A DNA stretch of 64,000 bases, taken from the NCBI GenBank assembly GCA_035765775.1, contig DASTWV010000023.1:1-64000 (forward strand). The letters run 5' to 3'. A program made the translations under genes and the position numbers. This DNA is from Actinomycetota bacterium (GTDB taxonomy: Bacteria > Actinomycetota > CADDZG01 > JAHWKV01 > JAOPZY01). Below the pieces are notes generated by a model. It did no database searches, was not told the DNA's origin, and was given only the letters and a program-made list of their open reading frames with translations. Shown piece by piece: positions 44,353-52,327 of this stretch (position 1 is the first letter of the stretch; each line of letters begins with the position of its first letter).

Positions 44353-45227
44353 GCCGGCTCCACGAGATCGGCTACCGCCCCCAGGCCCTGGCGCACCTGC
44401 TCGAGGGAGGCGCCCCACGGGACCGTCACGCAGCTGCCCACCCGTTCGACCTCCTCCAGCAGGCAGCACTTGGTCAGGGTGGGGGTCCCCTCGGGCACCC
44501 GCTCCCGGGCCAGCGCCCGGGGGCACAGGTCAATGCTGGGGGGGTCCTCGTCGCCGTAGAACCAGCGGTGGAGCTGCCGCGACCGGGCGCAGCCCACCAG
44601 GACCCAGTCCTGCCGGGCCGGCCGTTCATCGAGGTAGGCGACCTCCCCACCCGGCAGCGCCATCCCGGATCCCCGGCAGGGCACCAGGTAGCGCTTGGCG
44701 GGCCGTTCGGCGGCGAGCGCGACGAGGTCGACCACGTCGGGTTGCAGATCGATGGGCGGCAGGTCCTCCGCCACCTCGAGCACCCGGGCCGCCTGGTCCA
44801 CCAGCTTGGCCGGGGTGGGCGGCGCGACCTCGACCACCCGCACGGCCAGCGGTGCCGGATCGAGCAGGAAGCTCACGTGCCGGTAGCGGCCGGTGACGAT
44901 GACGCAGCGCTTCCCGGGTGCCCGCTGGCGGGCGACCCGGCCCATCTGCGTGGGCACACCCACGTCGATGTCGGGGGCGTCCACCAGGGCGCACTCCTCC
45001 GGCCCGGCGAGCACGTCGAGCTTCAGGATCGGCGAGAAGAGCGGGCCGCGATCGGCGGTCGTCACCGCCACCAGCGCGGCGCCGGTCCCCCGGCGGACCG
45101 CGATGAAGGCGGTGTGGCGGTAGGCCTCCCGGCCGAGGAACAGGCCCCGGAGGCTTGCCTCGGTGAGCTCGACATCGACGTCGGCCACCGACACCGCCCG
45201 GTAGCGCCCCGGGATGCGATTGCTCAT
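44337..45227 (-). CDS. Cys-rich protein of unknown family (296 aa)
   Basis: Starts MSNRIPGRYRAVSVADVDVEL. The C-terminal third carries a set of cysteines: YLVPCRGSG, VLVGCARSRQLHRWF, SIDLCPRALA and TLTKCCLLEEVE. The spacing is not a standard zinc finger or ferredoxin motif but could bind a metal or Fe-S cluster. The N-terminal part is beta-rich (HTAFIAVRRGTGAALVAVTT, RYRHVSFLLDP). I do not recognise it. It is first in the operon with the two lyases and overlaps the second gene. The ATG has no strong ribosome site; earlier in-frame starts exist up to 45284. Confidence 0.7.
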   Translation of the reverse strand: MSNRIPGRYRAVSVADVDVELTEASLRGLFLGREAYRHTAFIAVRRGTGAALVAVTTADRGPLFSPILKLDVLAGPEECALVDAPDIDVGVPTQMGRVARQRAPGKRCVIVTGRYRHVSFLLDPAPLAVRVVEVAPPTPAKLVDQAARVLEVAEDLPPIDLQPDVVDLVALAAERPAKRYLVPCRGSGMALPGGEVAYLDERPARQDWVLVGCARSRQLHRWFYGDEDPPSIDLCPRALARERVPEGTPTLTKCCLLEEVERVGSCVTVPWGASLEQVRQGLGAVADLVEPAWAPA

Positions 45228-45321
45228 TGCACCAAAGGATGAAGCATTTCTCCTACAGTAGATGCCGCTGGGCGGAGCCCGCAAGCTCGGGGGGTGGGCC
45301 TCTTATCGCCGTGCCCGGTGC

Positions 45322-48300
45322 CTAGGGCGTCTGGGGCGGCGGGGTGAGGCGCTCCAGCGCCGCCGCCGACTCCAGGTGCCCTCCGCGGACGGCCAGCTCC
45401 CGTGCCGAGCGGATCTGCTCCGCCGCATCCGGGTCCCCCCGCGCGACGGCCAGCTCGGCCTGCGCCCACCGGGCATAGAAGTGGCAGAAGGGCACTTCCG
45501 TGGCCAGCGCGCGGGCGATCATCTCTCCCGCCTCAGCACGGTCGCCGAGGGCGACCAGGGCGCGCGCCAGCAGCGCTGCGGCCCAACCCGCAAAGTGGGG
45601 CAGGTGGCGCTCGGCCGCCATCGCCTGGCAGCGGCGCAGCGGCCCGACCGCAGCCGCAGCGTCTCCCCCGGACAACTGGGCTCCGCCCAGTGCGAGCAAC
45701 GCTCCCGCGGTCCATTCGGCGTGCCCCAGGCCCTCGGCGATCGCCAGCGCGGCGCTCGCCGCCGACTCCGCCTCGCCGGCCCGCCCCAGCGAGGCCATCA
45801 CCAGCGATTCCTCCAAGCGGCAGTAGGCCTCGGCTTCCGGGTGAGCGAGCTCCCGGGCGATCTCCAGGGCCTCGGCGACGTCGGAGAGGCCCTCGTCGCC
45901 CCGGAGCATCCACGCCAGCGCCGCCCCCCGTCCCGCCAGCGGCCAGATCACCCGGGCCAGCTCGCCCGAGTCGGCGAAGAGCCGGGCGGCGCGCCCGAGT
46001 GCCTCGGCGCCATCGGCAATGCGGCCCGCCATGACGGCGCCCATCGCCCGGCCGTCCAGCACGTTGGCGACGCCCAGCGGTTCGCCGGCCTGCTCGTACA
46101 GGGCCAGCGCTTCGTCGAAGCGGCGGGTCGCCCGCTCCGGGGCGCCGGCGTTCATATCCACCACCGCCCCGACGTACAGGGCCTCAGCCCGTGCCCCCGG
46201 GTCGCCCGCCGCCTCGAGCACCGCCCGGTCAATGAGGTCGGCCGCCCGGGCCAGGTCGCTGGCCCCCGAGGTCAGCATCGCCAGGCGGGCCATCCGGCGG
46301 GCGCGGTCCGGCCCAGACCGGGTGGCGGCGATCGCCTCGGTGAGGTCGGAGCGGGCGCCGCCGAGGTCCCCGCGATGGGCCCTCGCCTCCGCCCGGATCC
46401 GGAGCAGCTCGGTCCGGTCCCGGGGGGCCGTCGCCAGCTCCAACCCGGTGCTGGCCAACGAGTCGGCCTCGTCGACGGCATGGCGGCCGAGGGCCGCCCG
46501 GCCCGCCGCCGCGTACGCCTCGACCGCGGGCGCCGCCTGCCCGGCGGCGCGCAGATGGGCCGCCCGCTCGGCCGGCTCGGCACCCTCCCGCCCCAGCGCC
46601 TCCGCCAGGGTGGCGTGCAGGCGAGCGGCCTCGCCCGGGCTGAGGCTCTGGCGGACGCCCTCGGCGATCAGGTCGTGGGCGGCGGCCCAGCCCCCGTCGC
46701 CGAAGCGGGCCAGGCCGGCCCCCGCCAACGTGTCGAGGTCGGCGAGCACGGTGGCCTGCGGCTGGCCGGTCGCCTGGGCCAGCAGGCCGGCGGGCGCCTC
46801 CCGGCCGAGCAAGGCCATCAGGACCAGGACACCCCGCCGCCGGGGAGCCTGGCCGCGAACCCGGGCCAGGATGCTGCGCCGCTGGCCGCCGATCACCACC
46901 GTGCGGGCCTGGTCGACGGCAGTCGCGGACCGCAGCGACCAGCGACCCTCCCGGTCGGCAACCACCAGGCCCTCCTCGGCGAGGCTGCGCAGGCCTTCCG
47001 CCAGGGTGAACGGCGTGGCGTCGGTCTCCCCGACGAGCAGCTGGGCCAGCATGGGGTCGCTCGCCAGCTCGCCGACCGCCTGGGCGGGGAGAGCCCCCAG
47101 GACGACCTGCCGGTGTGCCGGATGTCCAAGCAGGTCCCCCAGGGGACCATCGGCAGGGATCTCCTCCGGCCGGTAGGCCAGGATCCAGCGCACCTGGGGG
47201 ACCCGCACGATCAGGGAATTCAGCAGCGCAGCGCTGGTGGGATCGGCCCATTGCAGATCATCGATGAGGACGACCGCGTCCGGCCCGCAGGCAGCGCCTA
47301 GCAGGCGCACGGCCCCCTCCTGGGCCAGGGCCCGCAGGGTTTCGGCCGAGACCGCGGCGCCCTCGCCCCCCTGCAGCTCGTCGAGCCCGGGCATCGCCTG
47401 CGCCAGCGCGGCCTGCATGCGCACGGGAAGGTCCCGGGCGGCGGTCACGTTCAGGGCCAGGGCCTCGGCCATGAGCCCCCGCGCCAGGCTCCACGCCTCG
47501 TCGGCCTCGGGGAGGAACGCGCGGACCACGAGGGCGGGCAGTGCCAGCCGGGCCTGCACCTCAGCGAGCAGCCGGGACTTGCCCGAGCCCGCCAGCCCGG
47601 CAACCTGCACCACCGCACCGGGCGACGCCAGCGCACCCAGGACCAGGGCGAGTTCCTCTGAACGCCCGACCCAGCGGAGCCGGCCGGGCGAGCCCGCCCC
47701 GGCGACGATCCTCGGCACCCTCGTCACCGTCGGCACCGGGAGGGCACCGCCGGCCCGGAGGAGCCGCAGCTCCAACTCGGCCACACCGGCGGACGGGTCG
47801 ACCCCGAGCTCGTCGGCCAGCCGCTCCCGAAGGCTGCGCAGGGCGCCCAGCGCTCCGGCCTGGTCGCCCGAGGCCGCCAGCGCCTCCGCCAGCAGCAGGG
47901 TTGCCCGCTCCCGGATCGGTTCCCTGCCGACGGCCTGCTCGGCGAACACCACCGCCCGGCCCGGCTGCCCGCACGCCAGGCCGGCCTCGGCTGCGCCCTC
48001 GAGCGCGTCCAGGTGGGCACGCTGCAACTCCCGGCGGTAGCCCTGCGCCCAGTCGGCGTAGACATCCTCGGGCAGTGGCTCGCCACCCCAGCCATCCAGG
48101 GCAGCCTGGAACTCGCCCCGCGCGTGGGGCCAGGCGCCCGAGGCCGCCGCCTCCTGGCCCGCCCGCACGCGCGCCAGGAACGCCTCGGCATCGACCCGGC
48201 AGCCCGCCGCGTGCACGAAGCACAGGCCCCCTGACGTGGCGACGATCAGCCCCGGGTCCTGGAGCGCACGGCGCGCACGGCTGACCAAGACGTCGACGTT

Positions 48301-48504
48301 GGCCCCCGGGTCCACCGGCACGCGCCCGGGCCAGAGGGCCTCGACCACAGCGTCGCGGGGCACCGAGGATCCCCGCGACGCCAGCAGGAGTCGGATCAAG
48401 GTGCGGACCAGGCGCCCGGCGAAGGCTGCGGGCGGGACCTCATCCCCATCCACGCACACGGCGAACCGCCCCAGCAGGTGGATGTCGGTGTCCCGCGCGC
48501 TCAT
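45322..48504 (-). CDS. AfsR-like BTAD regulator with ATPase and TPR domains
   Basis: Predicted 1060 aa. Residues 1-90 form an OmpR-type winged helix (IHLLGRFAVCVDGDEVPP...LIRLLLASRGSSVPRDAVVEALWP). Residues about 95-240 are the BTAD domain, ending RLADELGVDPSAGVAELELRLL. The ATPase domain follows with Walker A VAGLAGSGKSRLL and Walker B AVVLIDDLQWADPTS. The remaining about 500 residues are Ala-rich helical repeats of TPR type. There is no C-terminal LuxR HTH, so DNA binding is N-terminal only. Such proteins activate secondary or stress pathways. It is divergent from the SnoaL-methyltransferase pair, its likely nearest target. Confidence 0.9.
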   Translation of the reverse strand: MSARDTDIHLLGRFAVCVDGDEVPPAAFAGRLVRTLIRLLLASRGSSVPRDAVVEALWPGRVPVDPGANVDVLVSRARRALQDPGLIVATSGGLCFVHAAGCRVDAEAFLARVRAGQEAAASGAWPHARGEFQAALDGWGGEPLPEDVYADWAQGYRRELQRAHLDALEGAAEAGLACGQPGRAVVFAEQAVGREPIRERATLLLAEALAASGDQAGALGALRSLRERLADELGVDPSAGVAELELRLLRAGGALPVPTVTRVPRIVAGAGSPGRLRWVGRSEELALVLGALASPGAVVQVAGLAGSGKSRLLAEVQARLALPALVVRAFLPEADEAWSLARGLMAEALALNVTAARDLPVRMQAALAQAMPGLDELQGGEGAAVSAETLRALAQEGAVRLLGAACGPDAVVLIDDLQWADPTSAALLNSLIVRVPQVRWILAYRPEEIPADGPLGDLLGHPAHRQVVLGALPAQAVGELASDPMLAQLLVGETDATPFTLAEGLRSLAEEGLVVADREGRWSLRSATAVDQARTVVIGGQRRSILARVRGQAPRRRGVLVLMALLGREAPAGLLAQATGQPQATVLADLDTLAGAGLARFGDGGWAAAHDLIAEGVRQSLSPGEAARLHATLAEALGREGAEPAERAAHLRAAGQAAPAVEAYAAAGRAALGRHAVDEADSLASTGLELATAPRDRTELLRIRAEARAHRGDLGGARSDLTEAIAATRSGPDRARRMARLAMLTSGASDLARAADLIDRAVLEAAGDPGARAEALYVGAVVDMNAGAPERATRRFDEALALYEQAGEPLGVANVLDGRAMGAVMAGRIADGAEALGRAARLFADSGELARVIWPLAGRGAALAWMLRGDEGLSDVAEALEIARELAHPEAEAYCRLEESLVMASLGRAGEAESAASAALAIAEGLGHAEWTAGALLALGGAQLSGGDAAAAVGPLRRCQAMAAERHLPHFAGWAAALLARALVALGDRAEAGEMIARALATEVPFCHFYARWAQAELAVARGDPDAAEQIRSARELAVRGGHLESAAALERLTPPPQTP

Positions 48505-48645
48505 GGGCTCATTTGAAACCGGTGCGGAGCGCTGCGCAAGGCGGCCGCACGAAGTCGCTGGGAACCCGCAGGGAACCTGCAAGGAGGGCCCCCTAGCGTT
48601 GCCGTCGACGGGCTGACCAGCAGCCCGCAACGAGAGGAGGCAGCG

Positions 48646-49059
48646 ATGAGCGGCACCGGAGCAGCGGTTCTCGAGCAGTACCTGGGGCGGATCGACGCCC
48701 ACGACCTGGACGGGGTACGGGCGGCAGTCACGCCCGACGCAGAGACGCTCGCCCCGGGCGTCGAGCTGCGCGGCCCCGAGGCCATCGCCGGTTGGGTCAA
48801 CGTCTTCATCCGGGCCTTCCCCGACCTGCGCCACGAGGTGCGCTCGGCAGTGGAGATCGACGGCACCTGCTGCGCCGAGATCCGGGCGACCGGGACGCAC
48901 ACCGGGCCGCTGGCTTCCCCACAGGGCGATATCCCGCCGACCGGGAAGTCGTTTGTCCTGAACTACGCCGAAGTGGCACGGGTCGAAGGCGGGCGCCTGG
49001 CAAGCGAGCACATCTACTTCGACCAGCTCGGCTTCATGCAGCAGCTCGGCCTGATGTAG
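48646..49059 (+). CDS. SnoaL-like/NTF2-fold protein
   Basis: Predicted 137 aa. Motifs typical of the SnoaL polyketide-cyclase-like fold are AAVLEQYLGRIDAHDLDGVRAAVTPDAE, FIRAFPDLRHEVRSAVE, and KSFVLNYAEVARVEGGRLASEHIYFDQLGFMQQLG. The fold also includes isomerases and non-enzymatic binders, so the activity is open. ATG follows GAGAGGAGG. It precedes a methyltransferase gene by 54 bp and diverges from the BTAD regulator, suggesting a small regulated tailoring or detoxification operon. Confidence 0.87.
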   Translation: MSGTGAAVLEQYLGRIDAHDLDGVRAAVTPDAETLAPGVELRGPEAIAGWVNVFIRAFPDLRHEVRSAVEIDGTCCAEIRATGTHTGPLASPQGDIPPTGKSFVLNYAEVARVEGGRLASEHIYFDQLGFMQQLGLM

Positions 49060-49113
49060 CCCGACCACACCTTCGATACCACCACGCCATCACCTCGAGA
49101 GGAGTCAACGACC

Positions 49114-50214
49114 ATGGAAACCGAGACCATCGACCTGGAGACGGTCGAAGCCGAGCCCATCGACGAAGCCAAGGCCGGGGCCTTCACCGGCCGCGTGCTG
49201 GGCGACACCGCCGCAGCCGCCACGGTTGTGCTCGCCGCCATCGGCGACAAGCTGGGCCTGTTCAAGGACCTTGCCCGCGGCGGCCCGGCCACCAGCGCCG
49301 AGCTGGCCCGCCGCACGCAGACCACCGAGCGCTACGCCCGGGAATGGCTTGCCGGCATGGCTGCCGCAGGATACGTCACCTACGACGCGACTGACGCGAC
49401 CTATTCTCTGCCCCCCGAGCACGTCCCCACCCTGGCCTATGAGTCGGGGCCGGCCTTCTTCGGCGGCGTGCACCAGGAGCTGCTGGGCGCCATCGCCCAG
49501 TACAACCCGCTGGTCGAGGCCTTCCGCCACGGCGGGGGCGTGGATCTTGCCACCTACCCCGACGACCTGCACACCGGCATCGCGCGGTTCACCACGATGT
49601 GGCACGAGCACCTCCTCACGCAGGTGTGGCTGCCGGCAGTGCCGCAGGCGCAGGCGATGCTGGAGCGGGGCGTCGACGTCGCCGACATCGGCTGCGGCCA
49701 GGGCAAGGCGCTGATCAACCTGGTGCAGGCCTTCCCGCAGTCCCGCTACGTGGGCTATGACAACCTGGCGGTCAGCGTCGAGCAGGCCCGGGCACACGCG
49801 GAGGCCGCCGGCGTGGGCGACCGGGTGCGCTTCCTCGAGCTGGACGCCGCCCGGGGTCTGCCCGAGTCCTTCGACCTGATCACCGCGTGGGATGTGGTGC
49901 ACGACGCCGTCGATCCTCTGGGGATGCTGCAGAGCGTCCGGGAGGCGCTGCGCCCGGGCGGCATCTTCCTGTGCCTGGACATCAACTGCGCCGACGACCC
50001 GGCGGCCAACACCGGCCCGGTGGCGACGCTGCTCTACGGCTTCAGCCTGCTGCTCTGCATGCCGGTCTCGTTGGCGCACGGGGGCGCTGGCCTGGGCACC
50101 CTGGGCCTCCCAGAGTCCAAGCTGCGGGAGCTGGCGACGAGCGCAGGCTTCTCCTCTGTCACCAAGGTGGCGATGGACAACCCGATCAACAACCTCTACG
50201 TGGTGCGGCGCTAG
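49114..50214 (+). CDS. SAM methyltransferase with N-terminal winged helix (Rv2258c-like)
   Basis: Predicted 366 aa. Residues about 35-110 are a dimerisation winged helix typical of O-methyltransferase-like proteins (LAAIGDKLGLFKDLARGGPATSAELARRTQTTERYAREWLAGMAAAGYV, described in parts). The Rossmann domain has motif I ADIGCGQGKALINL, GYDNLAVSVEQAR and FDLITAWDVVHDAVDP. The C-terminus ends INNLYVVRR. It resembles actinobacterial transcriptional-regulator/methyltransferase hybrids. ATG follows CGAGAGGAG. The substrate is unknown. Confidence 0.88.
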   Translation: METETIDLETVEAEPIDEAKAGAFTGRVLGDTAAAATVVLAAIGDKLGLFKDLARGGPATSAELARRTQTTERYAREWLAGMAAAGYVTYDATDATYSLPPEHVPTLAYESGPAFFGGVHQELLGAIAQYNPLVEAFRHGGGVDLATYPDDLHTGIARFTTMWHEHLLTQVWLPAVPQAQAMLERGVDVADIGCGQGKALINLVQAFPQSRYVGYDNLAVSVEQARAHAEAAGVGDRVRFLELDAARGLPESFDLITAWDVVHDAVDPLGMLQSVREALRPGGIFLCLDINCADDPAANTGPVATLLYGFSLLLCMPVSLAHGGAGLGTLGLPESKLRELATSAGFSSVTKVAMDNPINNLYVVRR

Positions 50215-50296
50215 CGGGGCTTGCCATCAGGGCTTCAGACGAGGCGCACCAACGCCGCCCCGATTCCCAGCATGGCGCCGACATGGTGGCCGCCAG

Positions 50297-50962
50297 TCAC
50301 TCCTGCGGTTCCGGGGGCAGCAGGGCGGCGATCATCGCGTCGGCCACGAAGGCACCGTACCGGGGGATGCTCATCCCCCGGCGGACCACCAGCAGGTCGT
50401 ACAGCTCCGCCGAGCTGTAGGTCCACAGCACGTCGGCCGCCTCCGGGACACTGACGCCCGCCCGGAGGTGGCCGGCGGCGGCCAACCGCTGGGCGTTCTG
50501 GGTCATCCGCCGCAGGCGGGCCGCATCGATCTCCTCCACAAGCGCCCGCACGTCGGCGTCGCTCACCGCCGCCTCCCGGGCCAGGAGGGTGATCGGGGAG
50601 ACCCGGGGAGAGATCTCCATGACGAAACGGCCCCACCCCCGGATGATCTTGCGGGGGTCTGGCTCACCGGCCTGGAGGGCGTCCGAGCGATGCTCGGCGG
50701 GCACCGGACCCCGACCCAGCAGTGCCGCGTCGACGATCGCCCGGACGAGCCCGGGCTTGCCCCCGAACCCCTTGTAGATGGTGTCCACCGAGACACCGGC
50801 GCCCTGAGCAATCGAGCCGATGGTGGTCCCGGCGTAGCCCTGGCGCAGGAACAGCTCCTCGGCGGCGGTGATCACCCGCTCCCGGCTTTGCCGAGCCAGT
50901 TCCCGGCGGCGGGTGGCGTCGTATCCCCGCTTGGGCTTGACGGGGGATGCCGGGGCCTCCAT
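50297..50962 (-). CDS. TetR-family transcriptional regulator
   Basis: Predicted 221 aa. The HTH part is RERVITAAEELFLRQGYAGTTIGSIAQGAGVSVDTIYKGFGGKPGLV, seen as separate family blocks. The C-terminal domain is all-helical. The start MEAPASPVKPKRGYDA is at 50962. It is divergent from a SnoaL gene, and a 14-bp inverted repeat lies between them, so control of itself and the SnoaL-NmrA operon is likely. The ligand is unknown. Confidence 0.9.
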   Translation of the reverse strand: MEAPASPVKPKRGYDATRRRELARQSRERVITAAEELFLRQGYAGTTIGSIAQGAGVSVDTIYKGFGGKPGLVRAIVDAALLGRGPVPAEHRSDALQAGEPDPRKIIRGWGRFVMEISPRVSPITLLAREAAVSDADVRALVEEIDAARLRRMTQNAQRLAAAGHLRAGVSVPEAADVLWTYSSAELYDLLVVRRGMSIPRYGAFVADAMIAALLPPEPQE

Positions 50963-50969
50963 AATTAGT

Positions 50970-50983
50970 TCCAGTCTACTGGA
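50970..50983. promoter_or_regulatory. Inverted repeat TCCAGT-CT-ACTGGA, probable TetR operator
   Basis: Six-base arms are perfect and separated by CT. It lies 8 bp from the TetR start codon and 31 bp from the divergent SnoaL start, an ideal place to block both promoters. Binding by the adjacent regulator is inferred. Confidence 0.6.
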
Positions 50984-51013
50984 TCGAAGTTGGGAGAACA
51001 GGGGGGGACGCGC

Positions 51014-51424
51014 ATGGAGGGTCTGGAATCCTGGGTCAGCCGGTTGGTGGACGCGACCAATGGCCACGACCTCGACGCCTTGGTGGCCTGTTTCGACGAG
51101 GGGTACGTGAACGAGTGCCCGGTCCATCCGGCCCGCAACTTCACAGGCCGGGAGCAGGTCCGGCGCAATTGGGAGCAGATCTTCAAGCATGTGCCCGATA
51201 TCCACGCGACGGTCCTGCACGAAGCCTATGGACCCGGGACCGCCTGGACCGAGTGGGAGATGCGGGGGACGCGCGCGGACGGCGGCGAGCACCTGATGCG
51301 GGGTGTCGTGATCTTCCAGGTCGCCGGGGAGCAGGCGACCTCCTGCCGGTTCTACGTCGAACCGGTGGACGCCGGCACCATGACCGTCGGAGAGGCCGTG
51401 GCCGCCCTGGTGGTGGGGCAATGA
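51014..51424 (+). CDS. SnoaL-like/NTF2-fold protein
   Basis: Predicted 136 aa. VSRLVDATNGHDLDALVACFDEGYVNECPVHP and FTGREQVRRNWEQIFKHVPDI show the NTF2-like N-terminal helices with the SnoaL pattern; the strand part is TAWTEWEMRGTRADGGEHLMRGVVIFQV. ATG follows AGGGGGG. It overlaps the next gene by 4 bp (ATGA) and is divergent from the TetR gene. It probably acts with the NAD(P)-binding protein on a common hydrophobic substrate; this is inferred. Confidence 0.87.
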   Translation: MEGLESWVSRLVDATNGHDLDALVACFDEGYVNECPVHPARNFTGREQVRRNWEQIFKHVPDIHATVLHEAYGPGTAWTEWEMRGTRADGGEHLMRGVVIFQVAGEQATSCRFYVEPVDAGTMTVGEAVAALVVGQ

Positions 51425-52260
51425 TCCTGGTGGCGGGGGGTACCGGACGGCTGGGCAGCATCCTCGTGCCGTCACTCACGGCAGGGGGGATCCCAGTGCG
51501 GGTGATGGCCCGGCGCGGCGAACGGGCGGATGCCATCCGGGCCGCGGGGGCCGAGTTCGTGGCCGGCGACGTGCGCGACGCCGCCGCGGTCCGGGCGGCG
51601 GCGTCCGGCGCCACGGTGGTGGTGTCGGCGGTCCACGGCATGAGCGGCGTGGGCCGGGGACGGTTCCGATCCATCGACGTCCGGGGCAATCGCAACCTGA
51701 CCGAGGCGGCCCAGACCGCGGGCGCCTCGGTGGTACTGGTATCGGTGGTCGGTGCCTCAGCGGACAACCCGATGGCGCTGTTCCGCGCCAAGAGCGCCGC
51801 CGAGGAGCAGGTGCGGGCCAGCGCCTGCCCATGGACCATCGTGCGAGCCACCGCCTACGCGGAACTGTGGGCCGAGTTGGTGGGCAAGGGCCTGATCTTC
51901 GGCCGCGGCGACAACGCAATCAATTTCGTCTCGGTACTCGACGTCGCCGCCGTGGTGGAGCGGGCCGTTCTCGACCCCACCCTCCGAGGGCAGGTCCTGG
52001 ACGTGGCGGGCCCGGAGAACCTCTCCTTTAACCAGTTCGCCGGCGTGCTCCGCGAGATGGGCCGGCTGGACCGTCCCGTGCGCCACGTTCCCCGGGGTCT
52101 GCTCCGGGCATTGGCGCATCTGGACCCCAGAGCTGCCTCCTCCCTGGTGATGGATGCCGCCGACCTGGCGGTGCACACCGTGTCGCGGCCCGACGGCGTA
52201 GCAGTGACCCCGCTGCGCGTGGCCCTGGCGCAGGCTGTCCGGGCGATGCCGGGCGGCTGA
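51421..52260 (+). CDS. NmrA-like NAD(P)-binding protein
   Basis: Predicted 279 aa atypical short-chain dehydrogenase. The dinucleotide motif is MILVAGGTGRLGSILV, the G-x-x-G-x-x-G form of NmrA/isoflavone reductase-like proteins. VVVSAVHGMSG, VVLVSVVGASADNPM and CPWTIVRATAYAELW follow, with no classical YxxxK catalytic pair. The C-terminal INFVSVLDVAAVVERAVLD is typical for NmrA. It overlaps the SnoaL gene start-to-stop. It may be a reductase or a redox sensor. Confidence 0.88.
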   Translation: MILVAGGTGRLGSILVPSLTAGGIPVRVMARRGERADAIRAAGAEFVAGDVRDAAAVRAAASGATVVVSAVHGMSGVGRGRFRSIDVRGNRNLTEAAQTAGASVVLVSVVGASADNPMALFRAKSAAEEQVRASACPWTIVRATAYAELWAELVGKGLIFGRGDNAINFVSVLDVAAVVERAVLDPTLRGQVLDVAGPENLSFNQFAGVLREMGRLDRPVRHVPRGLLRALAHLDPRAASSLVMDAADLAVHTVSRPDGVAVTPLRVALAQAVRAMPGG

Positions 52261-52327
52261 CGCCTTCCACAAGGGCCCCACGGCAACCGAAGGCGCCGCC
52301 AGGTTGCGGCGTAGACTCGGCGGCGCC

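Noticed and set aside
44337-45227. Reading the Cys-rich protein as a zinc finger or ferredoxin
   Set aside because: The Cys spacing does not fit a Cx2C pair or ferredoxin pattern, so no function was assigned.
45238-45262. Third copy of the operon motif upstream of the lyase operon (GAAGCATTTCTCCTACAGTAG)
   Set aside because: It shares several bases with the GAACATT-N4-ATAGT motif, but needs gaps and lies in the opposite orientation relative to its gene. Not strong enough to list as a site.
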